Shown in pieces: positions 10,268-18,736 of a stretch of 45,976 bases of DNA (position 1 is its first letter; the number at the start of each line of letters is the position of its first letter). The stretch lies in the NCBI GenBank assembly GCA_028873925.1, contig JAPPNA010000033.1:1-45976 (forward strand), given 5' to 3'. Both the position numbers and the translations under genes were made by a program. Below the pieces are notes generated by a model, which was not told the DNA's origin, made no database searches, and saw only the letters and a program-made list of their open reading frames with translations. This DNA comes from Bacteroidota bacterium (GTDB taxonomy: Bacteria > Bacteroidota > Rhodothermia > Rhodothermales > Bin80).

Positions 10268-13200
10268 TCAGGAGCGTGCGTATACGCACTCGGTAACGTC
10301 GCGCCAGGCCTGATCCAGATTAATGCCGCGGGCTTCAAGTTCCGGTGTTAGGCCCATGTGTTTGAGGCCCCGTTCAACCAGGGATCTCCAGTCGGAGTAT
10401 TGCACAATGGCCGTAGGGAAGATCTCAAAGTGTTTTTTGGCGCGGGTGTCCAGGGTGATGAACAGGCCTCGGTCTGACTTGCGCCGCATGAGACGGCCAA
10501 ATTGCTGAATGAACCGCAGCCGTACCTTGGGGTGGTAATAGTCTCTCCAGAACATGTCCGGTGCCATCACGCGCTTGCGGTGCTTTACAAGCGGATCGTA
10601 AAACGGCAGATTGGGTGTTCGCACCACAATGATCTGGGAGCAGGTCTGACCGGGAAAATCCACCCCCGCCCAGAACCGGTTGACACCGAACAGGACACTG
10701 TGCTCCGTGGTGCGGAAAAGTTCGGTTTCCGCATAGCTGGGTCCATCCTGAATCAGCAGCTCCACATCGTACTCAGCCATTACCGGATGCAGCCACTCGT
10801 AGTAATCCTTCATGTCCCGAATGCTGGTAAACAGTACCAGGGATCGCCCGTACATGGTAATGCTCAATATGCCAATGGCGGATGCCATGGCCTGATGCCA
10901 TTGTCGTTTCTTGTAATCAGGCCACTTGAAATTGAACGGCTGTCCGTACAGATCAATCAGGCCACCCAGCACTTGGGTGCGGTGATTGAATTCCGAGGCC
11001 ACAGGAGGTGCGGATTCCAACGGGATCGTATCCGCAAGTTGGCCGAATAGGTCACGTTTGAACAATTGAAGGCTGCCATCGACATTCAGCGTGGCTGAGG
11101 TGAAAATGGTTGCGTGACGGGATTCCAGCAGGCCGTTGATCTTCGGGCCGATTTCAAACGCATACTGGTTGAGCAGCCAACTGGGGACCGCCTGGCCCAT
11201 GAACTTGCGTTGGCTGGGATCGGTGGAGAGTGTGTGGACGAAACTCTCCTGGTCCTCGGTGTCTGGAGCGGCGAATTGCTGTGCGAGGTTGGCCCATTTC
11301 TCGGTCTGCTCGCAGTATTGGCTTAATTGCCGATATTCGCGCTCCACCTGCGGCGGTGTTTTCTGCGAGGCATCGCCGACGTATTTGTAACGATCAGATT
11401 CACGGATATTATCCAAGTGGCTGCCAATCTGGCCCAGATACCGCCCTGTTTCGCTTAACTGTTGTTCCAGACTGCTCTGGTCCTGCGGGCGGAGCTGTTG
11501 CCATGGGATCTCATCTTTGGCGGCAATATTCAGGCATAGTTCACCGAGGGAAGCCGAAAATCCATCAATTCTTCGGCAGCTCCTGCGGGCGGCCCGGACA
11601 TGATCCTGCAGTTTGGTATCCTCGCCCTGCAGAGCGCCTTCAAGCAGATTCAGGAACCCCCGCCGCTTGTTTCCTCCTCTGAGGCGTCGCATTAGGCGAT
11701 CCAAGTCAGTCTTGGACAGCGATTCACGGAGTGCGGTGCGGGAATTTTCGGCAAACTGATCGGCTTCGTCAATGATGAGCACGGCGACCTGACTTGCGTC
11801 CTGCATTGAGAACTGCAGCACGAGCTTGTGGTGATTGGTAAAGACGATGTTGGCTTGGTGTGCCTGCTTCAGGCTGACCGCATAGGTGCACGCGTTATAG
11901 TTGCTGCATGAATCTCTGGAACAGGCGGTATCGGAATTGAATTCCGCGCGCATGCGCGTTACTGCCGGAACGAGATCACTGACAGCTCGGGGAATATCTT
12001 CAATGATGCCATCGGCATGGCGCAGCACCATGAACATATGGAGCCAGGCTATGCGTTCGTCCTGGGACATTTCTCCAAACTCGCTGCTCTCCAGGTAGGA
12101 CATGACCGTAGAGCGGCACAGATAATTGCGCTTGCCCAGCAGGATCGCCGTCTTGATCGGTGCCCGAATATCGTCCGGAAGTTTGGGCCATTCGTGGTCA
12201 TGCAGCTGTTCGGCCAGATTCTTGGTACTTGAAGCGATGTATACCTGACATTCGGGATTAATTGTGGCGAACTGGCAGGCGGGGAGCAGATATCCCAGCG
12301 TCTTGCCTGTTCCTGTGCCGGCTTCAATCGCGTGGATGCCGCCATCTTTAAGCGCGTTGGCGCAGTACCCGAGGTATTCCTTCTGGCTTTTGCGCGGCTC
12401 CCAGGAGGCGGATTGAAATTTAATGGTCCGATCCAGCATCTCGGTCACAGAATCAGGATCAATCTCTTCCGGCTCCTCGCATCCATCAAAGTTAAAGGCA
12501 GATCCCGCGACGTTTGAGGTATTCCTGAGTGTAGCCTCCAGCAGGGCTCGAGTTGACAAGCTTAGCTTCAAGGGCAGCGTTGGGACAGCAGGGAAGCTCT
12601 CCAGCATGCGCTGCGCTGTCCACTGAGTCCGGCTGGCCCCCAATGCTACCCGCAGCAGCGGCGCAAACGCTCTGGCCGCCCGGCTGGTCTGATGGTGTAG
12701 ATCAATTGTCCAGTAATGAAAAAAACAGATTGCCGCCGGATGAAAAGTCTGGCCGGTATGTTGTCCCTGGAGCAGCGCATTCAGGATCTCCATTAAGAGC
12801 ACGCGGGAGCCATCCAGTACGCGGCGGGATTTTTGGGATTTGGGCACTTTTGACTGTGTCGCCAGGCTATCAATGATGGCATCGGTGTAGGCTCGCTGTT
12901 TGCCGGGCAAAAAGAAATGAGCCAGGGCCGCCAGATCGACCAGCGAGGGTGCTTCATCCATCCCGGCGAGAACGACATCTTCCAGCCAGTGTCTGCGCGA
13001 TTCCGTGTCCACAAAGAAGAGCACATCAATCTGTTGAAGCGTGGCCTGCACCTCGTGGCGGGCCTGCCCCCACGAATGCGCGGAGTCAGATGAGCAGTCT
13101 GTATTGCTGAGGCCGGTTTTTTCGTGGAGGCGTTTGGTTATGCGCCGCCGGGGATTGAGAATCCAGGATTCTTCCTCGGGTCCGGCTGAATCCGAGAACC

Positions 13201-13369
13201 GGATGATCGAAATCTGAACCAAGGCGTTCTGCTCAATACCGGGTCCGGTCGCAAACAGATGAATGATGCCGACCCGTGAGGTCGGTTGCGGGCCTTGAGC
13301 CATCTGGGGTTTCGGGTTTGCAGAATATATGATTCTGATGGCTCCCCAGGGTTGGTAAAGCGGTGTCAT
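10268..13369 (-). CDS. dinG: DinG-type Fe-S superfamily 2 helicase with degenerate DnaQ-like exonuclease domain
   Basis: The product resembles the long DinG class: an exonuclease-like domain followed by an XPD/DinG helicase. With ATG at 13369 it has 1033 residues; the open frame extends to a TTG at 13627, adding 86 residues without recognised features. Helicase motifs are Walker A GTGTGKT (351-357), DEAD box (534-537), four cysteines for a 4Fe-4S cluster (Cys418, 483, 488, 494) and motif VI QFGRLMRR near the C-terminus. In the N-terminal domain the DnaQ-fold is traceable (SIIRFSDS, LNPRRRITKRLHEKTGLS, ALAHFFLPGKQRAY). However, the catalytic DxE of motif I is replaced (IHLFATG) and the HNxxFD motif is lost. 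It should unwind DNA during repair or R-loop removal, probably without nuclease activity. Confidence 0.85.
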   Translation of the reverse strand: MTPLYQPWGAIRIIYSANPKPQMAQGPQPTSRVGIIHLFATGPGIEQNALVQISIIRFSDSAGPEEESWILNPRRRITKRLHEKTGLSNTDCSSDSAHSWGQARHEVQATLQQIDVLFFVDTESRRHWLEDVVLAGMDEAPSLVDLAALAHFFLPGKQRAYTDAIIDSLATQSKVPKSQKSRRVLDGSRVLLMEILNALLQGQHTGQTFHPAAICFFHYWTIDLHHQTSRAARAFAPLLRVALGASRTQWTAQRMLESFPAVPTLPLKLSLSTRALLEATLRNTSNVAGSAFNFDGCEEPEEIDPDSVTEMLDRTIKFQSASWEPRKSQKEYLGYCANALKDGGIHAIEAGTGTGKTLGYLLPACQFATINPECQVYIASSTKNLAEQLHDHEWPKLPDDIRAPIKTAILLGKRNYLCRSTVMSYLESSEFGEMSQDERIAWLHMFMVLRHADGIIEDIPRAVSDLVPAVTRMRAEFNSDTACSRDSCSNYNACTYAVSLKQAHQANIVFTNHHKLVLQFSMQDASQVAVLIIDEADQFAENSRTALRESLSKTDLDRLMRRLRGGNKRRGFLNLLEGALQGEDTKLQDHVRAARRSCRRIDGFSASLGELCLNIAAKDEIPWQQLRPQDQSSLEQQLSETGRYLGQIGSHLDNIRESDRYKYVGDASQKTPPQVEREYRQLSQYCEQTEKWANLAQQFAAPDTEDQESFVHTLSTDPSQRKFMGQAVPSWLLNQYAFEIGPKINGLLESRHATIFTSATLNVDGSLQLFKRDLFGQLADTIPLESAPPVASEFNHRTQVLGGLIDLYGQPFNFKWPDYKKRQWHQAMASAIGILSITMYGRSLVLFTSIRDMKDYYEWLHPVMAEYDVELLIQDGPSYAETELFRTTEHSVLFGVNRFWAGVDFPGQTCSQIIVVRTPNLPFYDPLVKHRKRVMAPDMFWRDYYHPKVRLRFIQQFGRLMRRKSDRGLFITLDTRAKKHFEIFPTAIVQYSDWRSLVERGLKHMGLTPELEARGINLDQAWRDVTECVYARS

Positions 13370-14085
13370 TGCTAACGGTTGTTCTGCAGTATCGCCATCC
13401 AGACCGGTCCTGGGAAGCGGTAATCGGACGATTATGCGGTCAGAATTCGCCGCCGCAGCGGGTAGGTCTGGATTTTTAAGCAGGGTTCGGGGGCTGAATG
13501 ACTCTGATATTGGGAAATTCAACGGGCCGCTTATGCGTGTCGGGCCACCCTGTGGATCGGAAGTTTGATCTTCAGGGCAATTGTTGGCGCTATCACGCGG
13601 ATACAGGTCACTCTGCAGCTCCGTCAAGCAGATCCCGATGCACTTCGGATGTGCAGGGTGGGGCGGCTGATTCGGTTGGGAATCGCGGCCACCTATCCGT
13701 ACGCAGTCAGACTGGGAGAGCGCGGACTGACAGACAGATCATCCTGCGGAATGCCACCGATGTCTCGTTGACTTCTGCGAAATGATCTTCTGAATGTCGG
13801 TCGCACCGACACAAAATCAGATCCAAGATCCACTCCACAGGCCGAAACAGCCCGCGCGACCTATACGGGGTGACTGCCGTAAATCCTTGTCACAGCAACC
13901 GAAACCGACCGGAATGACCCTAATTGCCGCCCTATTCGGCCCGGCACCTAATTTTAGGGCAAGCAGCATGTACGAGTGAAGTTTCCTCCGACAAGGCGAG
14001 AAGGTTGTCGCGGTATCTCGCTGGAGGCTTCCGAGAACCAGAGGCCATCCCGGTGTTCAAGTCTACAAATGGAGGTGGCACGGGA
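13370..14085. other. Gap between helicase gene and DUF2335 gene
   Basis: This is a 716-base stretch if the helicase starts at ATG 13369. Up to 13627 it is still open in the helicase frame and may be a real N-terminal extension. The rest (13628-14085) has only short frames without motifs on either strand. No tRNA or obvious hairpin with a T-run was seen. The lower coding density here marks the right edge of the DUF2335 cassette. Confidence 0.3.
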
Positions 14086-14661
14086 TTATCCCGGGGGTGC
14101 GGGAAGATCGGACGGCTGGGTCGAGGATTGAGGCGAATCCGAGGATAATATGCTTGATCTTGGTCGCCGTGACCACACGAACAGGCTCACGACGCTCGCA
14201 ATGGCTCCGAACAAAGTCGTGAATCCTAGGATCGGCTTATCTAACCAGATCAGCGTCACTCCACCGACTATGGCCGACACCGCGATCAAAAACCCCATCC
14301 ACTGGCCTCGGCGTTCGCGCGTACCATCAAGCATCAGCCGTTGTGATGCCTGAAAGTGGCGATGAATTTGCTGCTTTTCAGCCATTTCCAGAATACGGTT
14401 CGCTGCGCCTGGCAGTGTATGCTCGTAGGCTTGGAATAATGTGGGATGGGGTAACGGCCCAGAGAACGCTGAGGCTGTAGTGACCTGTATATTGAAATCG
14501 GCACCCACCTGCACAGCCGATGGCTGGTCGGTGGGGCGGCTCAATGGGTTTTCTGTGACCTCCCCGGGACCAGCAGATTGTGGAGACGACGAGTTGTCCC
14601 TCCGGCCAACCAATTCTTCAGTCCGTTTCGGATTTTGATGTTGCTTGCTCACCAAATGCAC
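14086..14661 (-). CDS. DUF2335 membrane protein
   Basis: The 191-residue product matches the DUF2335 family. A disordered Ser/Pro/Gln-rich N-terminus (1-62) leads into the hallmark FSGPLPHPTLFQAYEHTLPG (residues 66-85), then AANRILEMAEKQQIHRHFQ, then two transmembrane helices (about 121-139 and 145-163) with a GG turn, and a Ser/Pro-rich tail. Family members are small predicted membrane proteins of unknown function, often found in accessory or phage-related DNA. The GTG start at 14661 lies inside the end of the upstream gene (13-base overlap), so the two are almost certainly co-translated. Together they look like a two-gene cassette; a toxin or membrane-effector role is a hypothesis only. Confidence 0.75.
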   Translation of the reverse strand: MHLVSKQHQNPKRTEELVGRRDNSSSPQSAGPGEVTENPLSRPTDQPSAVQVGADFNIQVTTASAFSGPLPHPTLFQAYEHTLPGAANRILEMAEKQQIHRHFQASQRLMLDGTRERRGQWMGFLIAVSAIVGGVTLIWLDKPILGFTTLFGAIASVVSLFVWSRRPRSSILSSDSPQSSTQPSDLPAPPG

Positions 14662-15314
14662 GCAGATTTGCCGAGCTGGACCATTGCCTGCTCAATGTCT
14701 TCGCCCACGGCACGCCAGTCCCCATGTAGCGCATCTGCTTCAGATTGGAGGCCAATTTCCGCATCTGGAGTACGGTACATCATGCCGGTGAGATCGAAGG
14801 CCTGAGTTATTCCGCGAATGAATGCATTCTCCCGCGTCGTCTTGCGCTCCATACCCAGGTGACCTACAACGCTTTTCGTCGCCATCTCGGGGTATTCCCG
14901 ATAGATTGCGGCGAGAATGCTACGATACGGTATCACCCGGATCCATTGAGCAGCGCGCCGGAAGTAGTCAGCTACGGGGGCGGAAAGAGCGGCGAGAGTT
15001 GATGTGCCAAGCTGAACCCCAGATTTGGTGAGAAAATAGCGATTATAATCTCCCGATTCATCAATCCGGATATGTCCCGTTGCTGACATTCCGCTGATAA
15101 CGCTGTAGACGGCACAATCAAAGGGTCCGTAATGGTAGGGTTGGAAGTGGAAGAACGGACCTCCGATCTGTTCTGAGACCACACGATCAATCAGGAACAA
15201 GAGCTTTTGCACCCGAATCGGATCAAGTGATGCCCCAAGGCCAGCTGCAGCGAATGCAGCCGCTACAATTTCCTCACGGCCCCATTTCCTGTGTTCCTGC
15301 TCAGCTGCATTCAT
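14649..15314 (-). CDS. YwgA/Panacea-like winged-helix protein (putative antitoxin-type partner)
   Basis: The 221-residue product contains LDPIRVQKLLFLIDRVVSEQ (residues 30-49), then FFHFQPYHYGPFDCAVYSVI and NRYFLTKSG. This is the pattern of the YwgA and SocA/DUF4065 (Panacea) type proteins: a 'KLLFLID' helix, a 'YGPF' loop and a wing. Panacea-domain proteins are known antitoxins that neutralise many unrelated toxins, including membrane toxins; YwgA-like proteins are not characterised. The C-terminal half is unfamiliar. The start is ATG at 15314 (an in-frame TTG lies four codons upstream). Its stop overlaps the start of the DUF2335 gene, and two operator-like inverted repeats lie 55-120 bases upstream. 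The family call is moderate and the antitoxin role speculative. Confidence 0.6.
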   Translation of the reverse strand: MNAAEQEHRKWGREEIVAAAFAAAGLGASLDPIRVQKLLFLIDRVVSEQIGGPFFHFQPYHYGPFDCAVYSVISGMSATGHIRIDESGDYNRYFLTKSGVQLGTSTLAALSAPVADYFRRAAQWIRVIPYRSILAAIYREYPEMATKSVVGHLGMERKTTRENAFIRGITQAFDLTGMMYRTPDAEIGLQSEADALHGDWRAVGEDIEQAMVQLGKSACIW

Positions 15315-15371
15315 GGTGAGATACAACGGATCACCCTGTCATAGTCATACCAATTGTATGAGCTTCAGGCT

Positions 15372-15389
15372 AAAAAGTTACGACTTTTT
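15372..15389. promoter_or_regulatory. AT-rich inverted repeat upstream of the two-gene cassette
   Basis: AAAAAGT (15372-15378) and ACTTTTT (15383-15389) are perfect inverted arms around TACG. It sits 58 bases upstream of the cassette's ATG, where an operator or promoter element would be expected. It could also act as a hairpin; on the plus strand it has a T-run but no plus-strand gene ends here. Confidence 0.4.
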
Positions 15390-15408
15390 TACAGGCACGC
15401 GACATTTG

Positions 15409-15432
15409 CCGAAATTTGCCGGCGATTTTCGG
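15409..15432. promoter_or_regulatory. 24-base dyad with 10-base direct repeat, candidate operator
   Basis: CCGAAA (15409-15414) and TTTCGG (15427-15432) are symmetrical around a central GCCGGC palindrome (15418-15423), so nearly all of the 24 bases are in dyad symmetry. In addition ATTTGCCG is repeated directly at 15404-15411 and 15414-15421, exactly 10 bases (about one helical turn) apart. It lies about 95 bases upstream of the winged-helix/DUF2335 pair, consistent with autoregulation. No binding protein is shown. Confidence 0.4.
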
Positions 15433-15818
15433 ATTCCGGTACGAGTCACAGGCTCTTCGCCCATTAGCCCTGCCGGGTCCCAACCGATCAACTAACCTCA
15501 GGCAGAATGTGAGCGTTTTGCGGTGTCAGTTTAGGTACCGGGCCCTGGTTTGGGGCTGTTCCGGGACCAAAATGATCAGCTGCACCCGCGGCGGATAACG
15601 CGTGAATTGGGCGTTAATTGGACAGGCATTGCGAAGGGCAGGCCGGATCAGGGATAGGCCTTCGCGATGGCCGGATGCCGGGTCAGAGGAAGCCCGTTGG
15701 TGGACGCTTGCGTTTGACGCGTGCTATATCCTCTTGACATAATGTCATGACCCGGTGGCGGTGCTGCCAAGCCGTAAAGCAACCGAAAAGACTGTCAGGT
15801 TGCTGTTGATGAAGAGGG
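15433..15818. other. Intergenic stretch with a small palindrome
   Basis: No gene is recognised in these 386 bases. The one notable element is TGACAT-A-ATGTCA at 15735-15747, a perfect 6-base dyad around one base. It is preceded by a T that gives a TTGACA hexamer at 15734-15739; no matching -10 follows at the usual spacing. Confidence 0.35.
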
Positions 15819-15968
15819 TTAGCTGAAGTGGGCTATTTCGTAGAATTTTCCTGAATTTTTCGGGGTGGAGGAAGCCAAAAAGGCCGTGTAATCGGGATAC
15901 GTCTGAAGCTCTGCGCGTCGATCAGCGGACAGGCCGGGCAGTGACTCTCGGGGCAGGTGCCGGGTCAT
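15819..15968 (-). CDS. Small ORF (49 aa) directly after thiL, unknown or remnant
   Basis: An ATG at 15968 overlaps the thiL end region (the minus strand reads TGAAATG), so translation could follow directly from thiL. The 49-residue product is hydrophilic: MTRHLPRESLPGLSADRR at the start, then YPDYTAFLASSTPKNSGKF, ending EIAHFS. It has no membrane segment or known motif. It may be the first residues of a longer gene that has been cut off, or a genuine small protein. I do not recognise it. Confidence 0.3.
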   Translation of the reverse strand: MTRHLPRESLPGLSADRRAELQTYPDYTAFLASSTPKNSGKFYEIAHFS

Positions 15969-15969
15969 T

Positions 15970-16995
15970 TCACGGTCCCGCAAAATGGTCGTGGCCGCCA
16001 GGGCCGAGGGCCACCTCATCGCCTTCTTCCCTGCGCAGGAAGACTGCCCCTGCATCCGCGGTTAAACGGCCAATGACCGTAAACAGGCAGGCATCCATGC
16101 GTGCACAATCTTCCGCGGGTGCCGCAAATAGAAGTTCATACTCATCACCGCAGCTGAGCGCAAATTCCATCGCACGGGCTGGATCACTCTCCAGCATGCG
16201 AACGGCACGGGCAACGGGTACAGCCGCCAGGTCAATTGCAGCGCCGCATCCGCTGGCTCGGCATATGTGATGCACCTCGGCGGTCAATCCGTCAGAGATA
16301 TCAATCAGCGCATGGGGCTTTACGCCGGCCTTTTTCCACCTGTTGACCATATCTGTCCTAGGCATCGGGCGCAGATGGCGGTCCTTGGCCTGCCTGACGA
16401 TGGCTTCATCGAGGCCTGCCATCGGCGGAGATTGGCTTTCGGCCTCAAAGCGCAACAGTTGAAGCCCGATATCCGCAGCTCCCAGCGGGCCGGTTACACA
16501 AAGCAGATCGCCCGGTAGCCCGCCGTCGCGATACACCACATCCTGCTCAGCGGCTTCGCCGATAATGGTGATGCTGAGTGTGACCCGATCCGACCGTGTC
16601 GTGTCACCGCCGATGATGTCAACATCCTGCTGCTCGGCGCACAGTCGCAAGCCCTCGTAGATTCGCTCTGCATCAGCAACCAGAAACTTAGGCGGCAAAG
16701 CTAAGGCCACCGTGGCATACCGCGGCACAGCGTTCATGGCGGCGATGTCGCTGATGCTGGCGGCCATAGCCTTGCCGCCCACATCTACCCAGGAATAAAA
16801 CCTCGCGTCAAAGTGATACTGATCCGCAAAGGCATCCGTACTGACGACATGGACCCTACCCGGAGCCGTACGATAAACGGCTGCATCATCACCGATAGCG
16901 CGGACGATCCGGCTCCCCCGGGGTTTGCCGATAATGTCCGCCAACCGGCGAATCAGTTTGAATTCGCCCACACCACCCACATGCCGGCCCTTCAT
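15970..16995 (-). CDS. thiL: Thiamine-monophosphate kinase
   Basis: ThiL (341 residues, cytoplasmic) phosphorylates thiamine phosphate to the coenzyme thiamine diphosphate with ATP. Family signatures appear in order: GEFKLIRRL, the Mg/ATP-binding AIGDDAAVY, VVSTDAFADQYHF, SISDIAAMNAVPRY, IIGGDTTRSDRVTLSIT, VTGPLGAADIGL, LIDISDGLTAEVHHIC and SCGDEYELLF. The length is normal. Its ATG at 16995 overlaps the anmK stop by four bases, so it is translationally coupled as the end of a long minus-strand operon. No TPP riboswitch is visible upstream, fitting its internal operon position. Confidence 0.95.
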   Translation of the reverse strand: MKGRHVGGVGEFKLIRRLADIIGKPRGSRIVRAIGDDAAVYRTAPGRVHVVSTDAFADQYHFDARFYSWVDVGGKAMAASISDIAAMNAVPRYATVALALPPKFLVADAERIYEGLRLCAEQQDVDIIGGDTTRSDRVTLSITIIGEAAEQDVVYRDGGLPGDLLCVTGPLGAADIGLQLLRFEAESQSPPMAGLDEAIVRQAKDRHLRPMPRTDMVNRWKKAGVKPHALIDISDGLTAEVHHICRASGCGAAIDLAAVPVARAVRMLESDPARAMEFALSCGDEYELLFAAPAEDCARMDACLFTVIGRLTADAGAVFLRREEGDEVALGPGGHDHFAGP

Positions 16996-18170
16996 TCCTG
17001 CCTGCCCGCCGGGCAGTACTTGCCCAAAACGGCGCTGCGGCTCGCCCCCGTCACCGAGGGCATACCGGTGGGGTGGCCGCTGGCGGTTTCATGGGCCAGC
17101 ACCGCAAAGCACAAGGCCTCCTTTGCGTCTTCATCAATACCGTACTTGCCGGACGTATTGACGGGAATAGGGGCGAAGCAGTTCCGCAACATTTCCATCA
17201 GAGTCTGATTGTGCACCCCGCCTCCGGCCACTATCAGGCGGTCCAGCGGATGGTGCTCTGCCACAAAGTTTTCGTACGCCGCAAAGATACTCTTGGCCGT
17301 GAACATTGTAGCGGTAGCCATTATGTCGTGTGGCGGCAGATCCATCGCCGTACTCTGCAAGGATGCCACATAGGCATGACCAAAGCGCTCACGCCCGGTG
17401 GATTTAGGCGGTTTCTGCACCAGAAAATCATCCAGGAACAGGGCCTCCATAAGCTCGTCGCAGACCTCGCCCTGAGCGGCCAGTCTGCCCCAATCGTCAT
17501 AAGGCATACCGAACAGGCCGCGGGCCAGCGCGTCAATAACCAAATTGGCCGGGCCCGTATCAAATCCGTAAACCGAATTTCGGTCCTGACCTGCCGGAAG
17601 TAGGGTCAGATTGGCAATACCGCCAAGATTCAGGCAGCCGCGGTTTTCGGTTGGATGGCTCAGCAGGACATAATCCAAATACGGTACCAGCGGGGCACCC
17701 TGGCCGCCCAGCCCCATGTCCGCCATCCGAAAATCTCCAACCACATCAACCCCCACCAGATGTGCCAACACACTGGGATCTCCAATCTGAAGCGTTGAAC
17801 GGATATCCATGCCCGCACAGTTCTCCGGCTCAGGTACATGGCGCACGGTCTGCCCGTGACAGCCGATCAGATCGAGATCATCGATCGACAGGCCTGCCGC
17901 AAGCACAGCCCGCTGGATCGCATCGGCATACGTATGCGCAAGACGGATATTGAGCCGGCACAACGCGCCCGGATCCACCCATTCTGATGTCGCGACTTCA
18001 AGGAGTTGTTTTCCAAGGGCAGGGTTGAAACCTGTGCTGTTGTGAAAGAGCACATCAGTTGTGATTTCCGTCTGGTGCCCGCTGAGACGGACCAGGCACA
18101 CATCTACTCCATCGAGCGAAGTGCCGCTCATTATCCCGGCCACCAGCCGCGTATCCGTGCGGCTGTTCAC
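16992..18170 (-). CDS. anmK: Anhydro-N-acetylmuramic acid kinase
   Basis: The 392-residue cytoplasmic kinase cleaves the 1,6-anhydro bond of anhydro-MurNAc released from murein and phosphorylates it to MurNAc-6-phosphate for recycling. The signature GIMSGTSLDGVDV is at residues 12-24. It is followed by IGCHGQTVRHVPE, LQIGDPSVLAHLVGVDVVGDFRM split over the substrate site, GGQGAPLVPYLD, NLGGIANLTLLP, GFDTGPANLVIDAL and VAGGGVHNQTLMEML with GIDEDAKEALCFAVLA near the C-terminus. The start is GTG at 18170, overlapping the stop of the TPR-like gene by four bases. Its envelope-recycling role fits the lptE and glycosyltransferase genes upstream. Confidence 0.96.
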   Translation of the reverse strand: MNSRTDTRLVAGIMSGTSLDGVDVCLVRLSGHQTEITTDVLFHNSTGFNPALGKQLLEVATSEWVDPGALCRLNIRLAHTYADAIQRAVLAAGLSIDDLDLIGCHGQTVRHVPEPENCAGMDIRSTLQIGDPSVLAHLVGVDVVGDFRMADMGLGGQGAPLVPYLDYVLLSHPTENRGCLNLGGIANLTLLPAGQDRNSVYGFDTGPANLVIDALARGLFGMPYDDWGRLAAQGEVCDELMEALFLDDFLVQKPPKSTGRERFGHAYVASLQSTAMDLPPHDIMATATMFTAKSIFAAYENFVAEHHPLDRLIVAGGGVHNQTLMEMLRNCFAPIPVNTSGKYGIDEDAKEALCFAVLAHETASGHPTGMPSVTGASRSAVLGKYCPAGRQE

Positions 18171-18736
18171 GAGCCGGGCATGGTTTGGGCCAGCAATGTG
18201 AGCCGCTCAGCTTCAGCCAGATAGGTGTCCCGCTGGTCTGGAGAGCCTTCGGCCAGTCGGCGGTACACGACAGCAGCCTCGGCATACTTGTGCTGCGCGA
18301 CGAGAATTCGGCCGAATGTAGGAGAAACAATGGTCGATTCGTCATCCAGGTCCACCAGGTCATGCATCAGGGACGGATCAATTTCCGGTGAATCCGATGC
18401 GGGGGCCGCGTTCAGGTGGGCAATCATCTGATCAATGGGATCGTCGCCCCCGTCCAGTGTCCAGACCGCAACCAGGTTGGCCGCCAGCTCATAGGTGTAT
18501 TTGATGGGGACCGCCTCAATTGGGGGGTCTGCTTCCGGCTCCGGGCCACGGCAGGTGTCCCACACGCCGGCGGCCTCAGCATGGAATCCGGCCTCCTCCA
18601 AGGCCCACGCATACAGGTAGGAGGCACTCCTGTCATGGGGATCAGAAACCCGCCATTGCAGCAACGTCGGCAATACCTGCGCGGCCTGACCTTTGCGAAT
18701 AGCTGCGATGGCCTGCTCCTTCGTCGTTATCGTCAT
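18167..18736 (-). CDS. TPR-like hypothetical protein
   Basis: The 189-residue product starts at ATG 18736 (an open frame upstream belongs to no family). It has no signal peptide. Helical repeats of tetratricopeptide type are suggested by RSASYLYAWALEEAGFHAEA near residues 38-58 and by TFGRILVAQHKYAEAAVVYRRLAEG near the C-terminus; the middle is acidic. The C-terminal repeat with its 'Q-HKYAEAAVVYRRL' pattern matches the last TPR of proteins seen next to lptE in this phylum. It overlaps both neighbours by four bases (glycosyltransferase upstream, anmK downstream), so it is certainly co-translated. The function is unknown; a scaffold role in envelope metabolism is a guess. Confidence 0.7.
   Translation of the reverse strand: MTITTKEQAIAAIRKGQAAQVLPTLLQWRVSDPHDRSASYLYAWALEEAGFHAEAAGVWDTCRGPEPEADPPIEAVPIKYTYELAANLVAVWTLDGGDDPIDQMIAHLNAAPASDSPEIDPSLMHDLVDLDDESTIVSPTFGRILVAQHKYAEAAVVYRRLAEGSPDQRDTYLAEAERLTLLAQTMPGS

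Noticed and set aside
15734-15747. TTGACA as a -35 box within the TGACATAATGTCA palindrome
   Set aside because: There is no -10-like hexamer at 16-18 bases and no gene starts within a plausible distance on that strand.
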